Below are positions 54,805 to 64,000 of a DNA stretch of 64,000 bases, one piece after another. Source of the DNA: Microbacterium invictum. GTDB taxonomy: Bacteria > Actinomycetota > Actinomycetes > Actinomycetales > Microbacteriaceae. A model generated the notes under the pieces. The model had not been told where the DNA came from and did not search any database. It was given only the letters and a program-made list of their open reading frames with translations. The stretch is from contig NZ_JACIFH010000001.1 in the NCBI RefSeq assembly GCF_014197265.1, positions 1,860,001 through 1,924,000 of the forward strand, given 5' to 3'. The translations under genes were made by a program, and so were the position numbers. Within the stretch, counting starts at the first letter, position 1; each line of letters starts with the position of its first letter.

Positions 54805-54864
54805 TCGAGATCGCACGAACCGCCCGCGCGGCAACGCGTCAGGTGACGGTTCGTGCGATCTCGA
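54805..54864. repeat. Inverted repeat with perfect 18-bp arms upstream of tsaB
   Basis: TCGAGATCGCACGAACCG (54805-54822) and CGGTTCGTGCGATCTCGA (54847-54864), 24-nt loop. Preceded by a short direct repeat (GTGCTGCGACGCCGGGC-like, 54757-54796). It lies 41 bases beyond the stop of the minus-strand gene 54906-55682 and may act as its terminator. Confidence 0.75.
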
Positions 54865-54905
54865 TGTGTGCGGGAACGCGGGATGCCGGTGTGCCGGCCG
54901 CCGAC

Positions 54906-55682
54906 TCAGTCGCGGTCGACGGCGATCACGGTCAGGTCGGCGGCCAGCTCGACCTCGACCTGTCCGCCGGCTTCGCGAGCCACCGTCACGTCGTAGCGCG
55001 TGCCGTCGTCCGTCTCGATCGAGGTCACGATGCCCGGTCCGGCGGCGCCGATTGCGGCGGCCACGATGTCGTCGATGCGGGCGGTGTCGATGGGCGGGTC
55101 GGCTTCGTCGTCGCGGTGATCGGCACGCACCGTGGTGGTTCCGTCGCGCGCGACGCGCACGTCGACCTCGGAGCCGTCGGGCAGGATCACGTCGACCGAC
55201 CAACCGTAGGATTCGAGCTCGACCGACGAGGCGCCCGTGCCCTGTGCGGCGGTGACGGCGAGATCGATCGCGACGACGAGGGCCGCAGAGCCGGAAGCGG
55301 CATCCTGCGCTTCGGCAGCCTGGCGCGCAGCTTCTTCCTGTGCCTGGCGCTCGCGCTCCTGCTGTGCGCGCCGCTCGGCGTCGGCCGCGGTATCGGCGGG
55401 CGGCGTGTCGGCGGTGGGATCCACGCCCGCCGCGTCCACGTCGCTGACCTCGGCGGCCGGCACGGCCGGGAACGTGCCGCGATCGTTGAGCGCGGCGATC
55501 GCGCCGATGCCGACACCGCCGACCAGCAGCACAGCGACGCCGGTCGCGGCGCCGATGAGCAGGGGGCGCGCAGCGGGGCGCGTGCGCGTCGGGGCGACTC
55601 GCTCGGGGTCGCCGGCGGGCGTGGGCTCCGGCGGCAGGACATCGTCGGGGAGCGGAGTGGTGGGGGTCTCGTCGCTGTTCAT
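54906..55682 (-). CDS. Membrane-anchored PepSY-like secreted-domain protein
   Basis: 258 aa. Pro/Thr-rich cytoplasmic N-terminus (~1-40), one helix (LLIGAATGVAVLLVGGVGIGAIAAL), a coiled-coil stretch rich in Gln/Glu/Arg (AERRAQQERERQAQEEAARQ, ~103-122), then two PepSY-like repeats (AIDLAVTAAQGTGASSVELES, IDDIVAAAIGAAGPGIVTSIE). It lies downstream of the sensor kinase in the same direction, 56 bases away, so it may be a target or modulator of that system. Function inferred from topology only. Confidence 0.75.
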   Translation of the reverse strand: MNSDETPTTPLPDDVLPPEPTPAGDPERVAPTRTRPAARPLLIGAATGVAVLLVGGVGIGAIAALNDRGTFPAVPAAEVSDVDAAGVDPTADTPPADTAADAERRAQQERERQAQEEAARQAAEAQDAASGSAALVVAIDLAVTAAQGTGASSVELESYGWSVDVILPDGSEVDVRVARDGTTTVRADHRDDEADPPIDTARIDDIVAAAIGAAGPGIVTSIETDDGTRYDVTVAREAGGQVEVELAADLTVIAVDRD

Positions 55683-55738
55683 GTGTCCAGGGTCTCGCGC
55701 GGGCGCTGAACCTGATCTGAACCGTCCTGAACGGGCAT

Positions 55739-57085
55739 TCAGCCGGTGGCTTCGGGCAGTTCGAGGACGAAACGCGCACCGCCGCCGGGCGCATCGTCGA
55801 TACGGACCGAACCGCCGTGGGCGGCCGCGATCTCCCGGACGATCGCGAGGCCCAGGCCACTGCCGCCGGCTTCTCGCGATCGGGCCTCGTCGAGGCGCAC
55901 GAATCGCTCGAAGACGTGTTCCCGATCGGATGCCGGTAGGCCGGCGCCGTCGTCGTCGACCCAGATCAGCGCCCGCCCATCGACCGCGCGCACGCCGAGG
56001 GCGATGCGCGACGATGCGTGGCGGACGGCGTTGTCGACGACATTTCGCACCGCGCGGCCGAGGAGCCTCTCGTCGCCGGCCACCGGCACCGCGGCGATCG
56101 CGCGCGCGTCGACGGCGATTCGGTCGAGTGCGCGGATGCGCTGCGCTTCGGCGAGCATCAGGTCGTCGAGATCGACGGTGCCGCCCGCGCGTACCGCCGC
56201 TTCGTCGAGACGGGCGAGCAGCAGCAGGCCTTCGAGGATGTCCTGCATGCGCGCACCCTCGTCGAGCACGACGTCGGCAAGCTCGCCGGATGGTGCGGCT
56301 TCGGGGTGGGTGCGTGTCAGTTCGGCGAACTGCCGGATCGTCGCCAGCGGCGAGCGCAGCTCGTGCGACGCATCGCCGGCGAAGCGCTGCCGCGCCCGGT
56401 AGCCCTCTTCGACCCGGTCGAGCATGCGGTTCATGGTGCCGGCGAGACGGTCGATCTCATCGCCCGAGCCGTCGCCCGGCACGCGCCGATCGAGCGCTTC
56501 GGCGTCGATGGACTCGACCTGGCGCCGGATCCGCTCGACCGGGGTCAGCGCACGCGCCGCCACCGCCCACACCACGAGGGCGATCACCGCGACTGCGAGC
56601 GGCACGCCCACCAACAGCAGCGTCGTCGCGGCACCGACCGCGTCTGTCACGTCGCGCAGCGACGCGCCCAGCACGAGGACACCGTCGTCGCGCGTCTCGG
56701 CGACCACGAGCAGGGGCTCACCGGCGATCGTGGTGCGCACAGGCTGGTCGGCCGGCGGAGTCGGCAGGGCCAGCGCCGCGTCATCGTTGATGACGGTGCT
56801 CGATCCGGTGCGCCAGGCGATCAGCACGTCGTCGTCGCGCTCGGCGATCCACGCGGATGCCACGAGGCCCTCATCCAGGCCGTCGGCGATGCTGGTGAGC
56901 TCGGACTCGAGCCGCGTCGCGACGCCGGTGGTGAGTGTCTGTCCGAGCAGGGCGACGATCCCCCAGGCTCCGAGACCCAGGACGAGCGCGACCACGAGGG
57001 TCGCGCCGATGGTGATGCGCGTGCGGATCGAGAGGGCTCGCCGGGGCGCCGGGGCACCGGCATCCACTTGTCGATCAGCCACCAT
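55739..57085 (-). CDS. Sensor histidine kinase
   Basis: 448 aa. Helix 1 (~25-48), extracytoplasmic sensor (~50-150), helix 2 (~154-178), HAMP domain (~180-232), dimerisation box with phospho-accepting His241 (DASHELRSPLATI), then ATP-binding N box (RNVVDNAVRHA), G1 WVDDDGAGLP and G2 GGSGLGLAIV. HK1-type kinase paired with the response regulator, whose 3' end it overlaps by 11 bases. Signal unknown; the PepSY protein next door hints at envelope sensing. Confidence 0.93.
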   Translation of the reverse strand: MVADRQVDAGAPAPRRALSIRTRITIGATLVVALVLGLGAWGIVALLGQTLTTGVATRLESELTSIADGLDEGLVASAWIAERDDDVLIAWRTGSSTVINDDAALALPTPPADQPVRTTIAGEPLLVVAETRDDGVLVLGASLRDVTDAVGAATTLLLVGVPLAVAVIALVVWAVAARALTPVERIRRQVESIDAEALDRRVPGDGSGDEIDRLAGTMNRMLDRVEEGYRARQRFAGDASHELRSPLATIRQFAELTRTHPEAAPSGELADVVLDEGARMQDILEGLLLLARLDEAAVRAGGTVDLDDLMLAEAQRIRALDRIAVDARAIAAVPVAGDERLLGRAVRNVVDNAVRHASSRIALGVRAVDGRALIWVDDDGAGLPASDREHVFERFVRLDEARSREAGGSGLGLAIVREIAAAHGGSVRIDDAPGGGARFVLELPEATG

Positions 57086-57752
57086 CGGCCGCCAGTCGAT
57101 AACCCGCGCCGCGGAGGGTCTGGATGCCGTCGCGCCCGAACGGGCGGTCGATCTTGCGGCGCAGGCGGCCGATGTACACCTCGACGATGTTCGGGTCGCC
57201 CTCGAAGTCGTCGGCCCAGACGTTGTCGAGCACCTCCAGCTTGGTGACGACCTCGCCGCGGCGGCGCAGCAGGAAATCGAGCACCGCGATTTCGCGCGAG
57301 GTCAGTTCGATCTCGGTGTCACCGCGGTGGACGGTGCGCGCGGCGGGATCCAGCCGCAGGTCGCCGGCTTCGAGCACGACCGGGCGAGCTCGCGCCCCGC
57401 GGCGCACGAGCGCCCGCAGCCGCGCGACGAGCACCGGATACGAGAACGGCTTGGTGAGCCAGTCGTCGCCGCCGGTGTCGAGGCCTTCGACCTCGTCCCA
57501 CTCGCCGTCCTTCGCCGTGAGGAACAGCACGGGCGTCCAGATCTGTTCGGCGCGCAGGGTCGCGCAGACGCGATACCCGCTCATTCCGGGCATCATGACG
57601 TCGAGGATGATGACGTCGTAGTCCTGCTCACGAGCGCGCCACAGTCCGTCCACGCCGTTGTGCGCGACGTCGACCGCCATCCCCTCGGCCTCGAGCCCCC
57701 GGCGCACCCCGTCGGCGAGACGCACCTCGTCGTCCACGAGCAGTACACGCAT
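57075..57752 (-). CDS. OmpR/PhoB-family response regulator
   Basis: 225 aa from ATG 57752; the frame continues upstream without family sequence. Receiver domain with acidic pocket VDDE, phospho-acceptor Asp51 (VIILDVMMPGMSGY), Thr (FLTAKDG) and Lys (DDWLTKPFSY). C-terminal winged helix: LTSREIAVLDFLLRRRGEVVTK and VEVYIGRLRRKIDRPFG. Encoded directly before its kinase. Target genes not identifiable. Confidence 0.94.
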   Translation of the reverse strand: MRVLLVDDEVRLADGVRRGLEAEGMAVDVAHNGVDGLWRAREQDYDVIILDVMMPGMSGYRVCATLRAEQIWTPVLFLTAKDGEWDEVEGLDTGGDDWLTKPFSYPVLVARLRALVRRGARARPVVLEAGDLRLDPAARTVHRGDTEIELTSREIAVLDFLLRRRGEVVTKLEVLDNVWADDFEGDPNIVEVYIGRLRRKIDRPFGRDGIQTLRGAGYRLAADGG

Positions 57753-57805
57753 GGGACCGAGTCTGCCCTGCCCGACCTGACTCCGCACTGAATCGGCGGC
57801 GCGGC

Positions 57806-58309
57806 TCATGGATGCCGGGTGACGATGACCTTCCGCGGCGCGTTGTCCTCCATCTCGCGGGCGGCCGGCCCGCTCGTGCCGCAGGCGCTGTCGACGCCGG
57901 TGCCGCTCCACTCCTGCTCGAGCTCGACCTCCCACCAGCGGTCGACGAGGCCGTCGACCATGCCGCGTCCCCACTCGACGATGGTGACGGAGTTCTCGTA
58001 GTCCAGGCCGAGGTCGTCCAGTTCGGCCGGAGACCCGAGCCGGTAGGCGTCGACGTGCACGAGCGGTGGCCCGTCGACCAGCGACGGGTGCGTGCGGGCG
58101 ATCACGAACGTCGGGCTCTGGATCGGGCCGCGCACGCCCAGCGCGTCGGCAATGCCGCGCGTGAGGGTCGTCTTGCCGGCGCCCAGCGGGCCGGTCAGCA
58201 CGACGAGGTCGCCGGCGCGCAGCGTGGCGCCGAGTTCTCGTCCGAACGCCTCCATGTCGGCAGGCGAGCCGATCTCGCGCACCCCGACAACGCAATCCAG
58301 CCCGGTCAT
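57806..58309 (-). CDS. tsaE: tRNA threonylcarbamoyladenosine biosynthesis ATPase TsaE
   Basis: 167 aa with GGAGG before the ATG. Walker A TGPLGAGKTTLTRGIADALGV (~39-59), SPTFVIARTH and HVDAYRLGS are the TsaE signatures; EWGRGM follows. ATPase required to cycle the TsaBD complex. The C-terminal ~35 residues (SGTGVDSACGTSG..) are variable. Separated from tsaB by the PepSY/two-component genes, an arrangement a little looser than usual. Confidence 0.95.
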   Translation of the reverse strand: MTGLDCVVGVREIGSPADMEAFGRELGATLRAGDLVVLTGPLGAGKTTLTRGIADALGVRGPIQSPTFVIARTHPSLVDGPPLVHVDAYRLGSPAELDDLGLDYENSVTIVEWGRGMVDGLVDRWWEVELEQEWSGTGVDSACGTSGPAAREMEDNAPRKVIVTRHP

Positions 58310-58358
58310 CGCGCTGCCTCCGGCCGCATTTCGGCGCCGTGCGGGGCCGAAGGCGGGC

Positions 58359-58449
58359 GTAACTCCTTCGAAACGCGGCTTCGACGCCGCGCCATCCCCG
58401 CAATTCCGCGGGTCATCCGCCGCGACTCTGCGAGATCGAAGGAGTTACG
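58359..58449. repeat. Inverted repeat family B, copy 2
   Basis: CGTAACTCCTTCGA (58359-58372) and TCGAAGGAGTTACG (58436-58449), perfect 14-bp arms, in the 184-base gap between alr and tsaE. Same arms as the element at 51294. Confidence 0.8.
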
Positions 58450-58493
58450 CGAATGGCGTGTCCGACACCCCACCCTGATCCGGCCCAGACCGC

Positions 58494-59618
58494 TCACTGC
58501 GAAACCTGCCGGCGCGGCACGCGGGGCCCGATGCGCGTGACGATCTCGTAGTTGATCGAGCCCGATGCGTCACCCCACTCGTCGGCCGACGGCACGCCGA
58601 GGGTCGGGTCGCCGAACAGCACGACCTCGTCGCCGACCGCGACCGGAGTCTCGCCGACGTCGACGACGAACTGGTCCATGGCGATGCGCCCCGCCACGGT
58701 GAACCGGCGCCCGCCGACCGAGACGGATCCCTTGCCGGATGCCGCGCGCGGCACGCCGTCGGCATACCCCAGCGGCACGAGCGCGAGGGTGGACTCGGTG
58801 GCCGTGCGGTGCGTGTATCCGTACGAGACGCCCTGTCCGGCCGGCACCCTCCGCACGGCAGCCACCGCGGCGCGCAGTGTCATCGCGGGGCGCAGTCCGA
58901 GATCGGCGGCACTGCGGTCGGGGAACGGCGACAGCCCGTATATGCCCAGGCCGATGCGCACGCAGTCGAAGCGCGACTCGGGCAGGTCGATCGCCGCGTG
59001 CGTGGCGGCGATGTGCCGCAGCTGCGGAGTGATGCCCTGCTGCGCGGCCGCCGCGAGCGCGACCTGGAACCGCGACACCGCGGTCCGGTCGTCGGCGGCG
59101 CTGGCGTTGGAGAGGTGGCTGAAGATCCCCGTGATCCGCAGCTTGCCGAGCCGTTCGAGCCGGGCCGCCTCGGCGAACACGACCGAGTAGTCGGCCGGCG
59201 CGATCCCGTTGCGCGCGAGCCCCGTCTCGACTTTGAGGTGCACCGAGACGGGTTGGTCACGGGATGCCGCGGCCGCGGCCGCCAGCAGCTGCTCGATGTT
59301 CGAGATGCCGAGCTCGATCCCCTGCGACGCCGCTTCGACGAACGACGCACCCGGAGCGTGCAGCCACGCCATGATCGGCGCATCGATGCCCCCGCGCCGC
59401 AGCGCGAGCGCCTCGGCGACGTCGGCGACGGCGAGCCGCGTCGCCCCGCCCTCGAGCGCCGCCGCCGCCGAGCGGACGGCGCCGTGCCCGTAGCCGTCGG
59501 CTTTCACGACCGCGATGATCTGCGACTCGGTGAGCTTGCGCAGATGGCGGACGTTGGCGGTGATCGCCCCGATGTCGATCACGGCCTCGCGCATCACGCC
59601 CTCCGGCATCCGGCTCAC
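58494..59618 (-). CDS. alr: Alanine racemase
   Basis: PLP enzyme making D-alanine for peptidoglycan. 374 aa from a GTG at 59618 that overlaps the acpS stop (GTGA) and has GGAG eight bases upstream; an ATG three codons in lacks one. PLP-lysine Lys39 in VVKADGYGHGA, the second catalytic Tyr in GVSYGYTHR, and HLKVETGLARNG, RIGLGIYGLSP and PLGYADGVPR are present. Standard length. Confidence 0.96.
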   Translation of the reverse strand: MSRMPEGVMREAVIDIGAITANVRHLRKLTESQIIAVVKADGYGHGAVRSAAAALEGGATRLAVADVAEALALRRGGIDAPIMAWLHAPGASFVEAASQGIELGISNIEQLLAAAAAASRDQPVSVHLKVETGLARNGIAPADYSVVFAEAARLERLGKLRITGIFSHLSNASAADDRTAVSRFQVALAAAAQQGITPQLRHIAATHAAIDLPESRFDCVRIGLGIYGLSPFPDRSAADLGLRPAMTLRAAVAAVRRVPAGQGVSYGYTHRTATESTLALVPLGYADGVPRAASGKGSVSVGGRRFTVAGRIAMDQFVVDVGETPVAVGDEVVLFGDPTLGVPSADEWGDASGSINYEIVTRIGPRVPRRQVSQ

Positions 59619-59977
59619 GAAGCGGCTCCGTTCTCGGCGATCACATACGCGGCCGCCATGCCGGCGTCGTGGGTGAGCGACAGGTGCACCGCGGTGATGC
59701 CGCGCGCGTGCACCGTCTCGGCGGTCTCGCCCGACAGCGCGAACACGGGGCGGCCCGAGGGCTCGGAGGCCACTTCGATGTCGGTCCAGTGCAGTCCGTC
59801 CGAGCCGCCGAGCGCTTTGATCAGCGCTTCCTTCGCAGCGTAGCGGGCGGCGAGCGAGTGCGATTTGAGGCCGCGCTCCCCCGGCGCGAAGAGCCGCTCG
59901 ATCAGTCGCGGCGTGCGGGCGAGCGACCGCTCGAACCGCGGAATGTCGACCAGGTCGACGCCGATGCCGACGATCAC
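59615..59977 (-). CDS. acpS: Holo-[acyl-carrier-protein] synthase
   Basis: 120 aa, GTG start with GGAGGCGCC upstream. IVGIGVDLVDIPRFERSL carries the Mg-binding Asp; RYAAKEALIKALG the second motif; HLSLTHDAGMAAAYVI the C-terminus. Transfers 4'-phosphopantetheine from CoA to acyl carrier protein. Overlaps alr. Confidence 0.96.
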   Translation of the reverse strand: MIVGIGVDLVDIPRFERSLARTPRLIERLFAPGERGLKSHSLAARYAAKEALIKALGGSDGLHWTDIEVASEPSGRPVFALSGETAETVHARGITAVHLSLTHDAGMAAAYVIAENGAAS

Positions 59978-60057
59978 GGCGCCTCCCCTCCCGCCGCGCG
60001 TGCGGGTGTCGCGGCACCTGCCAGCCTATCCCCGGCGCCGCCAGCGGCCCCGCGTGA

Positions 60058-60552
60058 TCACAGCGCGCCGAAGCGCGCGTCGTACTGCGGCTTGAGTTCG
60101 GCGAACCGTGCCTGCCACGCGTCCTCACCGCCGAGCTCGGCATCGGCGTCGGCGACGTGGCGGGTCAGCTGTTCGAGATACGCCTGCCAGCCGGCTCCGT
60201 AGAAGATCGACTGGATGCCGGTGTGCTCGAGCAGCAGCCGCGTGCCGCCGTCGACGGGCTCGAGCCGCACCACGAGTTCGGTCGGCTCCTCGCCGGTCGC
60301 ATGCCAGGTCGTCGTGAACGAGCGCGGCGCATCGCACGCGGTGATGGTGCCGCGGCCCCACGTCCCCTCACCGTCGCTGCTCGCCACCTCCCACGTGCCG
60401 CCGAGCCGCAGGTCGCCGGTGTAGTCGGCCATCCACCGCGCGAGGCGATCGCGCGTGGTCACGGCATCCCAGAGGTCGTCGATGCCGGTCGCGTAGACCT
60501 CGTCGTAGACGAGGCGGTACCGGTCGTCGTGCTTCTCGATGAGCGGGTTCAT
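60058..60552 (-). CDS. SRPBCC/AHSA1-like domain protein
   Basis: 164 aa START-like fold: VYATGIDDLWDAVTTRDRLARWMADYTG, LRLGGTWEV, TWHATGEEPTELVVRLEPVDGGTRLLLEHTG. AAGGA site; overlaps the ArsR gene as ATGA (60549-60552). ArsR-AHSA1 pairs are common in actinobacteria and usually co-regulated; ligand unknown. Confidence 0.88.
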   Translation of the reverse strand: MNPLIEKHDDRYRLVYDEVYATGIDDLWDAVTTRDRLARWMADYTGDLRLGGTWEVASSDGEGTWGRGTITACDAPRSFTTTWHATGEEPTELVVRLEPVDGGTRLLLEHTGIQSIFYGAGWQAYLEQLTRHVADADAELGGEDAWQARFAELKPQYDARFGAL

Positions 60553-60992
60553 GAGGCGTCCTTTCGTCGTGCGGCCGGTGCCGCATGTGTCTGCGCAGTG
60601 GCGGCGGATGCCGCACGCTTCTGGCCCGCAGCGGCCGGTGCCGAGGGGCCGCGTTCTTCGGTGATGGATGCCGCCTGGCGGCGTCCTCGCGCGATCTCGG
60701 TGTGCAGGGCGTCGAGGCGCTGCGCCATGGGCGCCCGCAGTCGCGCGAGGGCAGCCTCGGCCGCGGCGATCCCGGCCGGGTCGGCGGCGTAGAAGCGGCG
60801 TGTGCCCTCCGCGCGCACGGACGCGAACCCCTCCTCGCGCAGCACCTTGAGGTGCTGCGACACCGCGGGCTGCGAGATGCCGAACTCGGCGCGAACGACG
60901 TCGGTCAGCGTGCCGGCGGACTGCTCGCCGACGCCCAGCAGTTCGAGCAGTCGTCGCCGAACTGCATCACTCAATACTTCGAATGCGTGCAC
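60549..60992 (-). CDS. ArsR-family transcriptional regulator
   Basis: 147 aa, GTG start. Winged helix over residues ~1-85: LSDAVRRRLLELLGVGEQSAGTLTDVV, ISQPAVSQHLKVLREEGFASVRAEGTRRFY. No metal-site cysteine motif (ELCVCDL type) in the recognition helix, so a metal-independent ArsR. The last ~35 residues are Ala/Lys-rich low complexity. An inverted repeat directly upstream suggests autoregulation. Confidence 0.9.
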   Translation of the reverse strand: MHAFEVLSDAVRRRLLELLGVGEQSAGTLTDVVRAEFGISQPAVSQHLKVLREEGFASVRAEGTRRFYAADPAGIAAAEAALARLRAPMAQRLDALHTEIARGRRQAASITEERGPSAPAAAGQKRAASAATAQTHAAPAARRKDAS

Positions 60993-61003
60993 ACGCGCAT
61001 TCT

Positions 61004-61019
61004 ATAAGTCACAACTTAT
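61004..61019. promoter_or_regulatory. Candidate ArsR operator
   Basis: ATAAGT-CACA-ACTTAT, perfect 6-bp arms, 12 bases upstream of the arsR start, in an AT-rich island unlike the surrounding DNA. Confidence 0.6.
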
Positions 61020-61107
61020 CGAATCAAGTGTCGCACTGCCGCACGCCACCTCCCTACCATTCACGCCGTCCGCATGCGATACTCACTCCAAGCCAGCGCC
61101 ATTGGGG

Positions 61108-61198
61108 GCTCTCGGGCCACGGTCCGGGAGCAATATCCGGCCGATGTGGGAATCGGCCGGAGGCACTGGCGATCTGGGGATCGCGGGCTGGGGAGCCC
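61108..61198 (+). other. Cluster of adjacent hairpins
   Basis: Four stems in 91 bases: GCTCTCGG/CCGGGAGC (61108-61131, one mismatch), CCGGCCGAT/ATCGGCCGG (61137-61160, perfect), GCGATC/GATCGC (61169-61184, perfect), GGGCT/AGCCC (61185-61198, perfect). TGGGGATCGCGGG occurs again at 61212. Possible structured leader RNA of the downstream gene or a compound repeat element. Confidence 0.45.
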
Positions 61199-61340
61199 GA
61201 GATCGCTGATTTGGGGATCGCGGGCCAGCGCCTGCCTGGGGATATTGGGGAACGTTCATGGCTGAACGCATCAGCGTGGCCGCGCGTGTGCGCACCGCCA
61301 CGAAATCGCACGTCGCCTGGCGGAATGCCGAGGCACTGCG

Positions 61341-62636
61341 ATGACCATCACGACGCTGGAGCCGGTCGAGCCGCTCGACCCGCTGGAGCCGGTCGAGCAG
61401 GAGCTGCAGCACGCGCACGTCGTGACGGGGCACGGCGCCGAGTCGGCGGAGTGGAACGTCGCCGGCTTCCTCGCCGGCCGCGGGCACGACGCCTCGACCG
61501 CGTGGGTCGACGGCCACCGCCGCTTCACCCACGCCGAGCTCCGCGGCGCCGCGACCGCCATCGCCGACGCACTCCGCGAACGCGGCATCCAGAGAGGCGA
61601 CCCGGTCGCCCTGCTGGCCGGCAACGGCTTCTTCTGGGTCGCCGCATACCTGGGCATCCTCGGCGCCGGCATGATCGCGGTGCCGCTGTCCACCGACGAC
61701 GACGCCACAGAAGCACGCCGTCGCGCCGGATGGGCCGGCTGCCGCGCCGTCACCCTCGGGCAGGGACAGCGCTGGCCGACCGGCGACACCGCCGTGCCAT
61801 CGCTGGCAGAGGTCGACCTGCCCGTCGGCTGGGATCGCACTCCCGCCCCGAGTCTCGACGCCGCCCCGGTGCGCGCCGGAGCAGACGCCGTGTACGTGTT
61901 CACTCCGGGCACCCTCGGCCAGCCGCGCGCCGTCCGCATCACGCACGACAACATCCGCGCCAACACCGAGTCGATCCTCGACTGCCTGTACCTCGAAAGT
62001 TCCGACCGCACGCTCGCCGTCGTGCCGTTCACCGAGGCGTTCGGCGCGTCGCTGCTGCACACGCACCTGCGCATCGGCGCCGCCCTCGTCCGCCACCAGT
62101 CCACGACGATCCCCGAGACGATCGTCGGCTCGCTCGAGCGGTTCAACTGCACCGGATTCGCCGGGGCGCCGACGGTCTACAGTGCGCTCGTGCGCAACAG
62201 CTCCTTCACGCTGCGCCGCCTGCCCCAGCTGCGCATGCTGCAGCAGGCGGGCAGGTCGCTCGCTCCGGTGATCGACGAAGAGGTCGCCCGGGCGCACCCG
62301 TCGGCACGCCTGTTCGTCATGTACGGCCAGACCGAGGCCACCGCGACCCTGTCGCATCTTCCGGTCGAGGAACGTGGCCGGCGAGCAGCCTCCATCGGCC
62401 GGGGCATTCCCGGTGTCCGGCTGCGGGTGGTGGATGCCGGGGGCGCCGACGTCCGCACCGGCGACGTCGGCGAGATCTGGGCGACGGGCGGCAACATCTC
62501 GCCCGGTTACCTCCACGACGACATCGCGACCGCCCGCACCATGCAGGGCGGCGTACTTCGCACCGGAGACCTCGCGACGGTCGACGACGACGGCTACATC
62601 TACCTCGTCGATCGCCCGGCGCTGCACCCGCGGTGA
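61341..62636 (+). CDS. Truncated AMP-dependent synthetase/ligase (adenylate-forming enzyme)
   Basis: 431 aa. The large N-terminal domain of the ANL superfamily is present: TWVDGHRRFTHAEL, VALLAGNGFFWVAAYLGILGAG, P-loop-like YVFTPGTLGQPRAVRITHDN, the A5 motif MYGQTEATATL and A7-like VLRTGDLATVDDDGYIYLVDRP. It stops at HPR, before the hinge and small C-terminal domain (about 100 residues, with the catalytic A10 Lys). The P-loop also departs from TSGTTGxPKG. It is thus either degenerate or works with a separate C-domain. Converges with glmS. Confidence 0.85.
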   Translation: MTITTLEPVEPLDPLEPVEQELQHAHVVTGHGAESAEWNVAGFLAGRGHDASTAWVDGHRRFTHAELRGAATAIADALRERGIQRGDPVALLAGNGFFWVAAYLGILGAGMIAVPLSTDDDATEARRRAGWAGCRAVTLGQGQRWPTGDTAVPSLAEVDLPVGWDRTPAPSLDAAPVRAGADAVYVFTPGTLGQPRAVRITHDNIRANTESILDCLYLESSDRTLAVVPFTEAFGASLLHTHLRIGAALVRHQSTTIPETIVGSLERFNCTGFAGAPTVYSALVRNSSFTLRRLPQLRMLQQAGRSLAPVIDEEVARAHPSARLFVMYGQTEATATLSHLPVEERGRRAASIGRGIPGVRLRVVDAGGADVRTGDVGEIWATGGNISPGYLHDDIATARTMQGGVLRTGDLATVDDDGYIYLVDRPALHPR

Positions 62637-62658
62637 CCCGGGCCACCCCGGCCGCACC

Positions 62659-64000
<1,342 letters not shown>

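Larger units (their letters stand above)
60993..61340. promoter_or_regulatory. Divergent region between arsR and the adenylate-forming gene
   Basis: 348 bases. Holds the ArsR inverted repeat (61004-61019) and a run of hairpins (61108-61198), then about 90 bases without structure before the ATG at 61341. No gene seen. Confidence 0.6.

Overview
The window is high-GC DNA (about 70%) with actinobacterial gene content: tsaE/tsaB/rimI/tsaD clustering, a DUF3817 gene beside guaA, a GuaB3-type IMPDH paralogue, CIRCE/HrcA sites and lipoprotein-anchored ABC binding proteins. Everything fits a Microbacteriaceae chromosome, most likely Microbacterium. No rRNA, tRNA, insertion sequence, prophage or CRISPR was recognised. 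Most genes lie on the minus strand, often coupled by ATGA/GTGA or TGATG overlaps.

Region 1 (1-18491, minus) reads as one catabolic locus for hydroxyproline-containing, probably arabinosylated, peptides. A GntR/FCD regulator is followed by a three-subunit D-hydroxyproline dehydrogenase (FAD oxidase, 2Fe-2S protein, NAD/FAD subunit), a DHDPS-fold deaminase, a proline-racemase-family epimerase and an alpha-ketoglutarate-semialdehyde dehydrogenase: the full trans-4-hydroxy-L-proline to 2-oxoglutarate route. After an intergenic region come a dipeptide-type ABC importer (lipoprotein, two permeases, two ATPases), an S33 proline iminopeptidase, an M24 Xaa-Pro peptidase and a GH127 enzyme, the family that cleaves hydroxyproline-linked beta-L-arabinofuranosides of plant extensins. 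A TGTGRCAYA motif recurs upstream of the regulator, the dehydrogenase and the transporter.

Region 2 (18713-30525) holds purine genes (guaA, guaB3, guaB), a DUF3817 membrane protein, SURF1, an ABC-F ATPase, a HesB-like protein and a DUF559 nuclease-fold protein. An ECF sigma factor and its neighbouring membrane protein are each interrupted at a C7 tract. Three tandem-repeat arrays and two palindromic elements sit in the gaps.

Region 3 (30788-37924) holds a branched-chain amino-acid ABC importer (livHMGF, with convergent livJ), whose LivH carries a secreted carboxypeptidase-regulatory-like domain; then rarD and a solitary groES with two CIRCE boxes.

Region 4 (38233-49335) resembles the mycobacterial iniR/iniBAC locus: an Hsp70-like membrane-anchored protein, a STAND/LuxR regulator, an IniB-domain protein, a four-helix membrane protein, two dynamin-like GTPases, and an Asn-Ser-Asp repeat protein whose C-terminal half is paralogous to the IniB-like protein. 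This and region 1 are the most interesting parts.

Region 5 (49502-64000) holds a decayed antitoxin-PIN toxin module, a THUMP-like methyltransferase, a DUF4190 protein, tsaD-rimI-tsaB, a two-component system with a PepSY-like partner, tsaE, alr, acpS, an ArsR/SRPBCC pair, a truncated adenylate-forming enzyme with a hairpin-rich upstream region, and the 3' part of glmS. Several families of intergenic inverted repeats are scattered through the window; one copy has become the C-terminal tail of RimI.
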